Source of the DNA: Microvirga aerilata | GTDB taxonomy: Bacteria > Pseudomonadota > Alphaproteobacteria > Rhizobiales > Beijerinckiaceae | DNA length: 55,443 nucleotides | Reading direction: 5' to 3' | Assembly: GCF_016743775.1 (NCBI RefSeq) | Contig: NZ_JAEQMY010000034.1 | Location: forward strand, 1 to 55,443 | Shown here: positions 46,375-54,644 of the stretch, piece after piece | How positions within the stretch are numbered: the stretch's first letter is position 1 | Layout of the letters: each line of letters opens with the position of its first letter | Notes under the pieces: generated by a model | Database searches by the model: none | Told to the model about the DNA's origin: nothing | Seen by the model: only the letters and a program-made list of their open reading frames with translations | Program-made: the position numbers and the translations under genes

Positions 46375-46611
46375 ATGCAGACCTTCTTCGTCGAGATCAA
46401 ATGCAAGCTCGGCAAGACCTATGCGGTCGCAAACGCCCTCGCCGACCGGGAGATCGCGTCCGAGATCTACTCGACGGCGGGCAACTACGACATCCTGGCC
46501 AAGTTCCATGTGGATGACGGGGTCGATATCGGCCACTTCATCGCCGAAAACGTGCAGATCATCCCCGAGATCGCCGATACGCACACGATCATCACGTTCA
46601 AGGCGTTCTAG
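46375..46611 (+). CDS. Stand-alone Lrp/AsnC ligand-binding (RAM) domain protein
   Basis: The 78-residue protein is only the C-terminal effector domain of Lrp/AsnC regulators, with EIYSTAGNYDILAKFHVDD and the final THTIITFKAF strand. There is no helix-turn-helix. Such proteins form octamers or decamers and may bind amino acids or modulate full-length Lrp proteins. The target is unknown. A typical ligand-pocket segment (GNYD) is present. Confidence 0.9.
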   Translation: MQTFFVEIKCKLGKTYAVANALADREIASEIYSTAGNYDILAKFHVDDGVDIGHFIAENVQIIPEIADTHTIITFKAF

Positions 46612-46655
46612 AGCATCGTACGGAACAGTGGACCCGGTTTTCCGCGCCTAACGAT
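46612..46655. repeat. Palindromic repeat
   Basis: AGAGCATCGT (46611-46620) pairs with ACGATGCTCT (46649-46658 region), with an inner CGGAA and TTTTCCG pair around GTGGACCCGG. It begins at the stop of the RAM gene and may terminate it. Related sequence lies at 42750-42790 and, more distantly, at 19380. Confidence 0.8.
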
Positions 46656-46688
46656 GCTCTTATCTTTGGAAGAAGCATCGGCCTGCCC

Positions 46689-46706
46689 ATGTGATGCAGA
46701 TCACAT
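46689..46706. promoter_or_regulatory. Perfect CRP-type palindrome
   Basis: ATGTGAT-GCAG-ATCACAT is fully symmetric and matches the CRP consensus TGTGA-N6-TCACA exactly. A GATAAT -10-like box follows at 46725-46730, which would place the site centre about 40 bp before the start point, as at class II CRP promoters. It lies 52 bp before the DUF924 gene. Function is inferred. Confidence 0.7.
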
Positions 46707-46757
46707 CGCGCTGGATCTGGCAGAGATAATCTCGAAGCTCCTTGGAAGGAGGAGCCG

Positions 46758-47423
46758 ATGTCATCTCACATGGATTGGCAGCGAATCTACGACTTTTGGT
46801 TTCCTGTGGATCTCTCGGATGCCGATATCGGCGACCATTGGCGGATGCTGACCTGGTGGATGCGCGGTGGGGCCAATGCGGAACTGCTCAAGTTCGAACC
46901 CGTAGTCCGGGCGGCCAAGGCAGGGCGTCTCGACAGCTGGTTAGCGACGCCACGCGGGCGGCTCTCTCTGATCATCGTTCTGGACCAGTTTCCACGGGGC
47001 CTGTTTGCAGGAACCCCCGAGGCCTATTCCGCCGATCCACAGGCCTTGAGGATCGTCGAGGACGGCTTCGGGAACGGGCATTTCGAGGCCCTGACAGATC
47101 CCTATGAGAGGTTCTTCTATTTCCTCCCCTACGCTCATGCGGAGGGTCCAGACCATTTGCAACGCACGAGGCGCATCGTGGCCATCTCGGAGCAAGCTGT
47201 GGATGAAGCTCCCGAGCATCTCAAGCCCGTCTGGCAGTTCTCTCTCAGCCAGGCTCGGGCGAACTTCGAGGTGATCTCCCGCTTCGGCAGGTTCCCGCAC
47301 CGGAACCCGGTCCTTGGACGGACCTCCTCACCGGAGGAATTGGTCTATCTGGCGAAGGGTGACTTCGTCCACCTGCGCTCGCCGCTTGTTGCATCGTCGT
47401 CGGCGATCAGCGCGATCGGGTGA
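46758..47423 (+). CDS. DUF924 family protein
   Basis: The 221-residue alpha-helical protein has IYDFWFP near the start, RLSLIIVLDQFPRGLFAGTP and DPYERFFYFLPYAHAE, the landmarks of DUF924, a TPR-like family of unknown function. The ribosome-binding site AAGGAGGAGCCG before ATG 46758 is strong. A CRP-type site upstream suggests cyclic-AMP control. There is no signal peptide. Confidence 0.92.
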   Translation: MSSHMDWQRIYDFWFPVDLSDADIGDHWRMLTWWMRGGANAELLKFEPVVRAAKAGRLDSWLATPRGRLSLIIVLDQFPRGLFAGTPEAYSADPQALRIVEDGFGNGHFEALTDPYERFFYFLPYAHAEGPDHLQRTRRIVAISEQAVDEAPEHLKPVWQFSLSQARANFEVISRFGRFPHRNPVLGRTSSPEELVYLAKGDFVHLRSPLVASSSAISAIG

Positions 47424-47496
47424 GGCTCCAAGCCCGTCTGCTTGTTGTTGAGCAGGGCGGGAAAACGTCATGCGGCCACAGAGCATGCGGCGCGAA

Positions 47497-47531
47497 CAAA
47501 AAAGCAGCCGGCTCCTTGCGCCGGCGGCTTT
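47497..47531 (-). terminator. Rho-independent terminator of the lytic transglycosylase gene
   Basis: On the minus strand a stem GCCGCCGGC with GCCGGCTGC (one mismatch) and a short loop is followed by TTTTTTG. It starts about 20 bp after the stop at 47551. Confidence 0.8.
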
Positions 47532-47550
47532 CGATTGGGGTCGGAAAGTT

Positions 47551-48669
47551 TTATCGAACGACCGGGCCTGCTTCAGCCGTGCGCTCGATCGGGCGCGTGA
47601 TCTCGGCGAGATAGGGGCCGATGCCCTCGTAGCGGTCGAGGCGGCGAACGATCTTCGAATCGATCTTGTTGTAGAGCTCGGCGACGCTGACCGGGCGGCG
47701 CTTGCGGCCTTTGCCCTCCATGAACAGGCCCGTGTTGGCCCTGGCCGCCTTCGGGAAAAGCTTGGAGGCCTTCATGTTCGGGTCCTGGTCCAGGACTTCG
47801 AGGAAGCGGACGGCGCTGGAGGCACCGAGGAAATGGGCGAGGTAGAGCTCGGCCTCGGCCAGTTCCCGCTCCCCTTTCGCCTGCAGGGCGCGCTCCACGT
47901 CCTTGATCAGCTCGCCTGCCATCAGGGCCGAGAAGTAGGGATCCGTGCGCAGGCTCATGATCCATTCGCGGTCCTTGCCGCTGACCACCAGTTCGCCATC
48001 GACGGATCGAATGGCTTCCGCCGCTGCGGCGAAGCCGTAGTCGGCGGCATGCACGCGGACAGTTTCCAGCCAGGTGCTGTCGATGAACTGAAACAACCCT
48101 TGCGCGGAAGAGGTCCGCGCCTTCGCCTCGGGCGAGAGGCTGGATTCCACGTCGGCCAAGGTCATCATGTAGACCGGATCGACGCCGGTCGCGTGCGCGG
48201 CCTTCAGGATAGAGTGAACCAGCCAGCGCGGAATGTTGCGCCCGTTGAACGGAATCAGCTCGTCCGGATCTCCGGTCACGTCCTCCGCCGTCTGCGGGGC
48301 TGGCTTGGCAGGCCTCGATTTGCCCAGGGAGAATGCGCCGTCCAGGATGGCCTTGAACAGGCCCGGATCCTTGGTGAGCTTCGGCGTGAAGGCCACGGAG
48401 GCGGTGACAACCGGCTGCTCCGGCAGGGCTGAGCGCTTCTCCAGAAGAGCGCTCGGCAGGGTGGCGACGGCGGCAGGGCCGGCCGTTACGGCCTGAACAC
48501 CCATCATGCAACCGAAGGCAAAGGCAAGGCGAAGTGAACGGCGGCTCCGGCCAGGCTTGCGCAGATCCGCAACAGGTTGCGGCACCGCGCATAGCAGCGT
48601 TCTCGCGTTACTCATCATCACTTGTTCCCGCTTGGCCCGACCGGACGATCGAGCCTTCCCTTGTTTCAT
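47551..48669 (-). CDS. Lytic transglycosylase (SLT domain), exported
   Basis: The 372-residue protein has a basic N-terminus and a hydrophobic export segment (about 44-66, RLAFAFGCMMGVQAVTAGPA). The SLT domain (about 145-270) has the catalytic Glu in MMTLADVESSLSPEAKA followed by SSAQGLFQFIDSTW, the goose-type lysozyme pattern. It cuts peptidoglycan glycan strands in the periplasm. The start could be the ATG at about 48615 (MMSNARTLL) instead of 48669. It is monocistronic with its own terminator. Confidence 0.9.
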   Translation of the reverse strand: MKQGKARSSGRAKREQVMMSNARTLLCAVPQPVADLRKPGRSRRSLRLAFAFGCMMGVQAVTAGPAAVATLPSALLEKRSALPEQPVVTASVAFTPKLTKDPGLFKAILDGAFSLGKSRPAKPAPQTAEDVTGDPDELIPFNGRNIPRWLVHSILKAAHATGVDPVYMMTLADVESSLSPEAKARTSSAQGLFQFIDSTWLETVRVHAADYGFAAAAEAIRSVDGELVVSGKDREWIMSLRTDPYFSALMAGELIKDVERALQAKGERELAEAELYLAHFLGASSAVRFLEVLDQDPNMKASKLFPKAARANTGLFMEGKGRKRRPVSVAELYNKIDSKIVRRLDRYEGIGPYLAEITRPIERTAEAGPVVR

Positions 48670-48788
48670 TGTGGGACAAGGGTTGACCGGTAGATGTGAC
48701 GAGAATCGGTCAGCTTGACCGTAAGAGTCAGATTTTGTTTACCCAAAACGAGGTTTTTCCCCAGGAAGGGGAATAATTTTCTGGATAT

Positions 48789-49235
48789 TTAGGAGGATGA
48801 TTGTGCGACAAGTTGTGCATTCGTCCGCTCGAGGCGCTTCGCCAGCTCGCGCATGATCGCCAGCGACATCTGCGGAAATTGGGCCAAAAGCTCCAGAAAC
48901 ACCCGCTTGTCGATTCGCAGGGCCGTCGTGGGTTCCGATGCCATGATCGTCGCCGAACGGGGCGTATCGGACAGAATGCCCATCTCGCCGACGAGGGCGT
49001 TGCTCCCCAGCTCCGCCACCTGAATGTCGCCCCCCGGGGTGTTGAGAAGCACGCTCGCCCTCCCGTCGAGGATCACATAGGCCGCGTCCGAAGGATCTCC
49101 CTGCGAGAAGAACCGCTGACCGTCGGAGAACTGCACCCGCTCGCTCGTGAAGGCGAGAAGCTTCAGGCGGGCGGGGTCCACGTCGCGGAACATCGGCACC
49201 TGCCGCAAGGACTGAACCTCCGTTTCAAGGGTCAT
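48789..49235 (-). CDS. Single-domain cyclic-nucleotide-binding protein
   Basis: The 148-residue protein is a CRP-like beta-roll with the phosphate-binding cassette GEMGILSDTPRSATIM, where Glu and Arg for cyclic nucleotide are kept. It ends after a helix (MRELAKRLERTNAQL) and has no helix-turn-helix, so it is not a DNA-binding regulator. Its ATG overlaps the ABC gene stop (ATGA), so it is translationally coupled and probably works with that protein, perhaps as a regulatory subunit. Confidence 0.92.
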   Translation of the reverse strand: MTLETEVQSLRQVPMFRDVDPARLKLLAFTSERVQFSDGQRFFSQGDPSDAAYVILDGRASVLLNTPGGDIQVAELGSNALVGEMGILSDTPRSATIMASEPTTALRIDKRVFLELLAQFPQMSLAIMRELAKRLERTNAQLVAQSSS

Positions 49236-51949
49236 GCCACCTCTCCTGCTATTCTCTGGGCGGCCTCCGGCTCGGGGCTGGATGCCCGGGGAGCCGGCTC
49301 GGCCGTCTTTTGTGTGATGATTTGTCCATCGCGGAAGCGCATCTGAACATCGAAATCGTTTGCCTGTCGATCATTGGGCAGCACCATGAACAGGCTTTGT
49401 TGCTCGAAGAGCCCGAGGAGCAGCTGGAGCATCTGCTGGCTCCGCGCCTCGTCGAAGGGCGCCAGCGCGCCGTCGATGACGAGGATGTCCGGACGCTTCA
49501 CGAGGCAGCGCACGAGATTGACGCTCGCCCGCTCCTGCGCCGACAGCAGCCTGCCCGCCGTGCCGACCTGGTGATCGAGGCCGATGCGCTCCACGTCCTC
49601 CAGGAGGTCGAACTCGCGGACGATGGTGGCGATGGCCTCCGCAACCCGCACCCGGGAGTTGGCGACCTGATAGCTGATGCGCCCGAACAGGAGGTTATCC
49701 CTCAGCGGGGCAGCCGCGCAAACCCTGTCGGGATCGTAGAACTCCACCCCCGCCGCATCTGTCTTCTCCAGGATCTCCCGCACGAGCCCTCGCGCCTCCA
49801 CGATCCGGCTCATCATCCTATCGTCGAGCAGGCCGAGGCGGTGCCGGGCCTCGATATAGGCCAGCGGCAGGGAGAGAAGACGCGTCCGGTCCTCCCGCTT
49901 CAGATTGGTGTCACCCCTCGCCTGCCGGCGCAGCATGGCCCCGAATTCCGTGAGCTCGTCCGCCCCGATGAAGGAAAACTGTTCGAAAAGGGAATGCCCC
50001 GGAGGCAGCCCCTCGAAGATCTCCGCCATGGTCTCCGCGATCTGCAGGCCCATGCGCACGAGGTCGTCGGTCAGCCCCGCTCTGTCCATGGCGCTGCGGA
50101 ATTGCGCGTTCTCCGCCAGGTTGCGTCCCCTGAACTCATCCGAGACGGGCACCCCGAATAGCAGGTTCTCGGCGATGGTGGCCTGGGTATTGTAGCGGCC
50201 CGGATCGAAAGGCTCGACCAGATCGGACATGCCGTTGGACTGGAAGGTCTCCCGCAGGCGCTGTCGGGCCTCGACGAGGCGCTCGGCGAGTGCGGGGTGG
50301 CGCTCGGGATCGATCCGGCCCGCCAGCCCGAACAGGTAGATCGTGTCCCCCATGCCGACGCGGTTGAGCAGATCGAGGAGAATCCTGTCGAGTTCGCCTT
50401 CGTTTTCTGCACCGACCCGCTCGTAGTCGATCCACTGGTCGGCGATGCTCTCGATCGGATTGCCGGTCCGTATCGCTTCGGCGATCCGGCGATCCATCTC
50501 CCGCTTATCCTCCGCCGACCGGCTGATCGGCTTGGACCGGAGACCGTAGATCAGGTTCTCCCGAATGCTGCCGGGAAACAGGATCGGGTCCACGCCCGCA
50601 TAGGCGATCCGGCGCCCGACCACCGACGCGGGCAGCTGAATCAGGTCGCGCTCGTTGATGCGTACCTGGCCGCTGAACTCCTGCATGCGCCGAGCCAGGA
50701 TGCGGGCCATGATGCTCGCTGCCGCGCCGCCGTTGGAAATCAGCGCCACGCTGGCGGGCAGCTCGAACTGGAACCCTCCCCCCTCGATGATCATGTCGCC
50801 GTGGGGACCTGCGACGCGAATGTCCTCGCCCACAAGGGATCCGGTGAGAGGCTGGTCCTCCTCCGCGTCGCGAGCTTCGAGCAGCGGCCCCAGGCGCTCC
50901 TCGGCGAAATGCTGGGTGACCTGATCGTATTTCACCTGCACGTCGAGCCGCTGCTGATCCCAGTCGATCAGTTCCTTCAAAGGCGGCGGCAGCTCGCGAT
51001 AGGCGCCGATGACGGCCACCAGCTGACCGATGTCGAGGGTGCCGCGCAGGGCGAAATAGCCGCCGATGGCGTAGAAGAAGAACGGGGTCAGCTGCGCCAG
51101 GAAGTTATTGAGGGATTTGACGAAGAATTTCCGGTTGTAGATCTTCAGCCGGATGGTGAAGAGCGTGAAGAGGCGCTGGCCGATCTCCGCCCGCTCCCAG
51201 CTATGGGCATTGTGGACGTGAACGACCTCGATCCCGTCAAGGACCTCGGCGATGCGGCCGGCGAGCTGGCGGGAGGCGAGCTGGCGCTGCTTGCCCAAAC
51301 GAAGCAGCTCGCGCCGCAGGCGCGGAATGATGGTGAACTGCACCGCGATCACCGCAAGGGCGATCATGCCGAGCCAGATATTCTGCAGCATGATGAAGGC
51401 AAGCGCCGTGATGGCCTGCATTCCAAGGAAAATAGGCGTGATGAAGGCGTCCCCGATGAAGCCGCCGATGGGTTCGACCTCATCCTTGATGATCGTGGCC
51501 GTCTCAGAAGATTTGACGGTGCGCAGGGCCTCCGGCGTGAAACGCAGCACCATGGAAAACAGGTCGAAGCGCATGCGCCTCAGCATCCGCTCGCCCAGAA
51601 TGCCTTTGGAGACGTTGATCCAGTATTTGAACCCGCCGTTGATCACGACGAAGAGCAGGAACACGGACGACAGGCCGAAGAGCAGGCCGACGCGCCCGAC
51701 CTGAAAGCCCTCGAAGATCTCGAAGGAGCCGCCGCCCAGCCAGTCCGGCCACGCGAAATCAAGGTTGAGGAAGGGAGCGGTGGCATTGCCGTCGCGGAAG
51801 GCCTCGCCCTGGATGGCCTGGTTCACGATCTGGCGAGGCAGATCCAGGGACATGAAATAGAACGGCAGAGAAGCCAGGACGACAGCGCAGACGATCAGCT
51901 GGTCGCGCTTCGAGTGTGTCCAAATATACCGGAAGAGGCTCTTTTCCAT
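49232..51949 (-). CDS. ABC-exporter-like protein with degenerate, expanded nucleotide-binding region
   Basis: The 905-residue protein has an exporter-type membrane domain (about 1-330; six segments, for example QLIVCAVVLASLPFYFMSLDLP) and a long C-terminal ABC-like part. Walker A is SNGGAAASIM with no lysine, Walker B ILVIDGALAPFD lacks the catalytic Glu, the signature is LSAQER and no H-loop His is seen. ENL(L/I)(F/Y)G occurs three times (SIRENLIYG, TIAENLLFG, PLRDNLLFG), where a normal domain has one. ATP hydrolysis by the usual mechanism looks impossible. ATG 51949 (MEKSLFRYIW) was preferred over GTG 52006. Confidence 0.88.
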   Translation of the reverse strand: MEKSLFRYIWTHSKRDQLIVCAVVLASLPFYFMSLDLPRQIVNQAIQGEAFRDGNATAPFLNLDFAWPDWLGGGSFEIFEGFQVGRVGLLFGLSSVFLLFVVINGGFKYWINVSKGILGERMLRRMRFDLFSMVLRFTPEALRTVKSSETATIIKDEVEPIGGFIGDAFITPIFLGMQAITALAFIMLQNIWLGMIALAVIAVQFTIIPRLRRELLRLGKQRQLASRQLAGRIAEVLDGIEVVHVHNAHSWERAEIGQRLFTLFTIRLKIYNRKFFVKSLNNFLAQLTPFFFYAIGGYFALRGTLDIGQLVAVIGAYRELPPPLKELIDWDQQRLDVQVKYDQVTQHFAEERLGPLLEARDAEEDQPLTGSLVGEDIRVAGPHGDMIIEGGGFQFELPASVALISNGGAAASIMARILARRMQEFSGQVRINERDLIQLPASVVGRRIAYAGVDPILFPGSIRENLIYGLRSKPISRSAEDKREMDRRIAEAIRTGNPIESIADQWIDYERVGAENEGELDRILLDLLNRVGMGDTIYLFGLAGRIDPERHPALAERLVEARQRLRETFQSNGMSDLVEPFDPGRYNTQATIAENLLFGVPVSDEFRGRNLAENAQFRSAMDRAGLTDDLVRMGLQIAETMAEIFEGLPPGHSLFEQFSFIGADELTEFGAMLRRQARGDTNLKREDRTRLLSLPLAYIEARHRLGLLDDRMMSRIVEARGLVREILEKTDAAGVEFYDPDRVCAAAPLRDNLLFGRISYQVANSRVRVAEAIATIVREFDLLEDVERIGLDHQVGTAGRLLSAQERASVNLVRCLVKRPDILVIDGALAPFDEARSQQMLQLLLGLFEQQSLFMVLPNDRQANDFDVQMRFRDGQIITQKTAEPAPRASSPEPEAAQRIAGEVA

Positions 51950-52095
51950 TGCCCAACGGTTACCACTTCTATACCCCTGGATGAACTTCTTTCCGATCTT
52001 GGGCACTGCCTTTTTGACCGGTGGGGACCATAGAAGGTAGAGAAGGGCGATGCGTCGTCAATCGATGCGCCCGCCCGACCCTAAGAGGCAGCCGC

Positions 52096-53364
52096 ATGGC
52101 AGACCTGGTGATGGACTTGAGTCAGGACGCAGGTCCTCTCCCGGCGAAGCCTGAGCGCTCCGGCGGAACAAGGGTTCTGATCTACAGCCATGACACCTTC
52201 GGCCTCGGGCACCTGCGCCGCTCCCGGGCGCTTGCGAACGCTATCGTCGAAGACCGGCCGGACACCTCGGTGGTCATCATCTCCGGCTCTCCGATCATCG
52301 GCAATTTCGAGTTCGGCAGCGGCGTCGACTATATCCGCATCCCGGGCGTCACGAAGCTGCCGGATGGGGACTACCGCAGCCTCAACCTCAATGTGAACCT
52401 GGACGAGGCGGTGGGCCTGCGGCAGGCGCTCATCCTCCAGGCAGCCAAGGCGTTCAAGCCGGACGTGTTCATCGTCGACAAGGAGCCGACCGGCTTTCGC
52501 GGCGAGGTCGTGCCCGCCCTCGAATACCTGAAGGCGGCAGGCTGCCGTCTTGTGCTGGGCATCCGCGACGTGATGGACGAACCGGCGCTCCTGGTGCCCG
52601 AATGGGAGCGCAAAGGCGCGAAGGAAGCGCTGATTCGCTATTACGACGAGATCTGGGTCTATGGCCTGAAAGACGTCTATCAGCCGCTCAAGGCCCTGAA
52701 CCTGCCGGCCGATGTGGATAAGCGCATCACCTATACGGGCTATCTGCGCCGGGATGTGCCGCCGACGCCCTCCCTGACCAGATACCCCAAGATCACCAAG
52801 CAGCCGTTCATCCTCGTGACCACCGGCGGCGGCGGCGACGGCGACCACCTGATCGATTGGGTGATCTCGGCCTACGAGGCCGATGCGGGGCTGGAACAGC
52901 CGGCCCTGATCCTGTTCGGCCCGTTCATCGACCGGGACAAGCGCGGCTCCTTCGTGGAGCGCATCGCCAAGCAGCCGAAGCTCGACGTGATGTCCTTCGA
53001 CAACAAGATCGAATGGTTGATGAAGAAGGCGGACGCCATTGTCGCCATGGGAGGCTACAACACCTTCTGCGAGGCCCTGTCCTTCGACAAGCGCACCCTC
53101 ATCGTTCCGCGCACCAAGCCGCGCCTCGAGCAGTATATCCGCGCCGTGGAGGCGGAGCGGCTCGGTCTCGTGCGCATGCTCAGCGACTACGAGGAGCCGC
53201 CGACCCCAGAGCGCATGGCCGACGCCCTGCGCAGCCTGTCGGCGCAGCCGCGCCCGTCGGAAGTGACCATCCCGGGCCTGCTCGACCGGGTCAAGGAGCG
53301 GCTCAAGGCCCTCACGGACCCTGAAGCCTCGTCCGCCCCTGCCTATCGTCAGGCGGCCGAGTAA
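52096..53364 (+). CDS. Glycosyltransferase, MurG/GT28-like
   Basis: The 422-residue protein has a GT-B fold: LIYSHDTFGLGHLRRSRALA at the N-terminal domain, VTTGGGGDGDHLIDW in the linker region, and AMGGYNTFCEALSF in the C-terminal nucleotide-sugar pocket, as in MurG-like enzymes. Donor and acceptor are unknown. AGAGGCAGCCGC precedes ATG 52096; a start upstream would be less like the family. It is the first of three GT genes and is divergent from the ABC-like gene by 146 bp. Confidence 0.9.
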   Translation: MADLVMDLSQDAGPLPAKPERSGGTRVLIYSHDTFGLGHLRRSRALANAIVEDRPDTSVVIISGSPIIGNFEFGSGVDYIRIPGVTKLPDGDYRSLNLNVNLDEAVGLRQALILQAAKAFKPDVFIVDKEPTGFRGEVVPALEYLKAAGCRLVLGIRDVMDEPALLVPEWERKGAKEALIRYYDEIWVYGLKDVYQPLKALNLPADVDKRITYTGYLRRDVPPTPSLTRYPKITKQPFILVTTGGGGDGDHLIDWVISAYEADAGLEQPALILFGPFIDRDKRGSFVERIAKQPKLDVMSFDNKIEWLMKKADAIVAMGGYNTFCEALSFDKRTLIVPRTKPRLEQYIRAVEAERLGLVRMLSDYEEPPTPERMADALRSLSAQPRPSEVTIPGLLDRVKERLKALTDPEASSAPAYRQAAE

Positions 53365-53372
53365 GACTTCAG

Positions 53373-54644
53373 ATGCTCCCCTCGACATCAGCCCGGCGGA
53401 TCGCCGTTGTCGTCAAAGGCTATCCACGCCTTTCCGAAACGTTCATCGCCCAAGAGATCCTCGCTCTCGAAGAACGTGGCCTGCCGCTCGAGATCTGGTC
53501 CCTGCGCCACCCGACGGAGCGGGCCGTCCACCCCATGCACAAGAAGATCAAGGCGCGGGTGAGCTACCTGCCGGAATATCTCTATGAGGAGCCCCTGCGC
53601 GTTCTGCGCGGCGCCCTCTGGAGCCTGGGGCAGACAGGGTTCTGGCCGACGATCCGGGCCTTCCGGCGCGACTTGAAGCGCGACTTCACGGCCAACCGGG
53701 TGCGACGCCTGGGCCAAGCCTTCGCCATGGCGCGGGAACTGCCCACCGACGTTCGGCACCTGCACGTGCACTATCTCCACACGCCTGCTTCCGTGGTTCG
53801 CTACGCGGCCCTTCTGACCGGCCGCACCTGGACCTTCTCGGCCCATGCCAAGGACATCTGGACCACGCCCGATTGGGAGAAGCGCGAGAAGATGCAGGAA
53901 GCCCTCTGGGGCGTGACCTGCACGGCCCAAGGCGCCGCGCATCTGCAATCCCTGTCCTCGCCCGAGCAGGTTGCCCTGGTCTATCACGGCCTCGACCTCT
54001 CCCGCTTTCCAACGCCGCCCAGCCACCGCCCGGCACGGGACGGCACCGATCCGCAGGACCCGGTGCGCATCGTGTCCGTGGGCAGGGCTGTGGCGAAGAA
54101 GGGGTTGGGGGACCTCATCAAGGCACTGGCGGCCCTGCCGGGGGATCTCCATTGGCGCTTTGCCCATGTGGGCGGTGGGGAATTGCTGAACAGCCTCAAG
54201 AAGCAGGCCCAGGAGGCAGGCATCGCCGACAAGGTGGCCTTCCTGGGCTCCAAGGCCCAGCCCGAAATCATCAGCCTCCTGCGGGAGGCCGATCTCTTCG
54301 TCCTGCCATCCAAGGAGGCGGCCTCCGGTGACCGGGACGGGCTGCCGAACGTGATCATGGAAGCGGCAAGCCAGAGCCTTGCGATCGTGGCGACGGATTT
54401 TGCCGGGATCCCTGAATTCATCCAGAGCGGCGCGGAAGGGGAGCTCGTGCCGCCGGGCGACTGGGAGGCTCTGTCTAACGCCCTCAACCTTCTCGCCCGT
54501 GATCCGCAGCGACGCGACGCCTTGGGCAAGGCTGCCTTCGAGCGGCTGCGGCGGGACTTCTCCATGGAAGGCGGGATCGACATGCTGGAGGCACGTCTCC
54601 TGACCGCGACCGGCAATCGAGAGAACCAACCGGAACGGGTGTGA
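53373..54644 (+). CDS. Glycosyltransferase family 4, WcaL-like
   Basis: The 423-residue GT-B enzyme starts with VVVKGYPRLSETFIAQEILALE, typical of colanic-acid WcaL-like GT4 transferases, and has GRAVAKKGLGDLIKAL and the E-x7-E motif region DGLPNVIMEAASQSLAIVATD. It would transfer a sugar from a nucleotide donor to a growing polysaccharide at the cytoplasmic face. It starts 8 bp after the previous GT, and its stop overlaps the next gene's GTG by 3 bp, so all three are one operon. Confidence 0.92.
   Translation: MLPSTSARRIAVVVKGYPRLSETFIAQEILALEERGLPLEIWSLRHPTERAVHPMHKKIKARVSYLPEYLYEEPLRVLRGALWSLGQTGFWPTIRAFRRDLKRDFTANRVRRLGQAFAMARELPTDVRHLHVHYLHTPASVVRYAALLTGRTWTFSAHAKDIWTTPDWEKREKMQEALWGVTCTAQGAAHLQSLSSPEQVALVYHGLDLSRFPTPPSHRPARDGTDPQDPVRIVSVGRAVAKKGLGDLIKALAALPGDLHWRFAHVGGGELLNSLKKQAQEAGIADKVAFLGSKAQPEIISLLREADLFVLPSKEAASGDRDGLPNVIMEAASQSLAIVATDFAGIPEFIQSGAEGELVPPGDWEALSNALNLLARDPQRRDALGKAAFERLRRDFSMEGGIDMLEARLLTATGNRENQPERV

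Noticed and set aside
50297..52033. 578-codon plus-strand frame opposite the ABC-like gene
   Set aside because: Although the ABC-like protein is degenerate, its membrane domain, coupled downstream gene and motif remnants show that the minus strand is the coding one.
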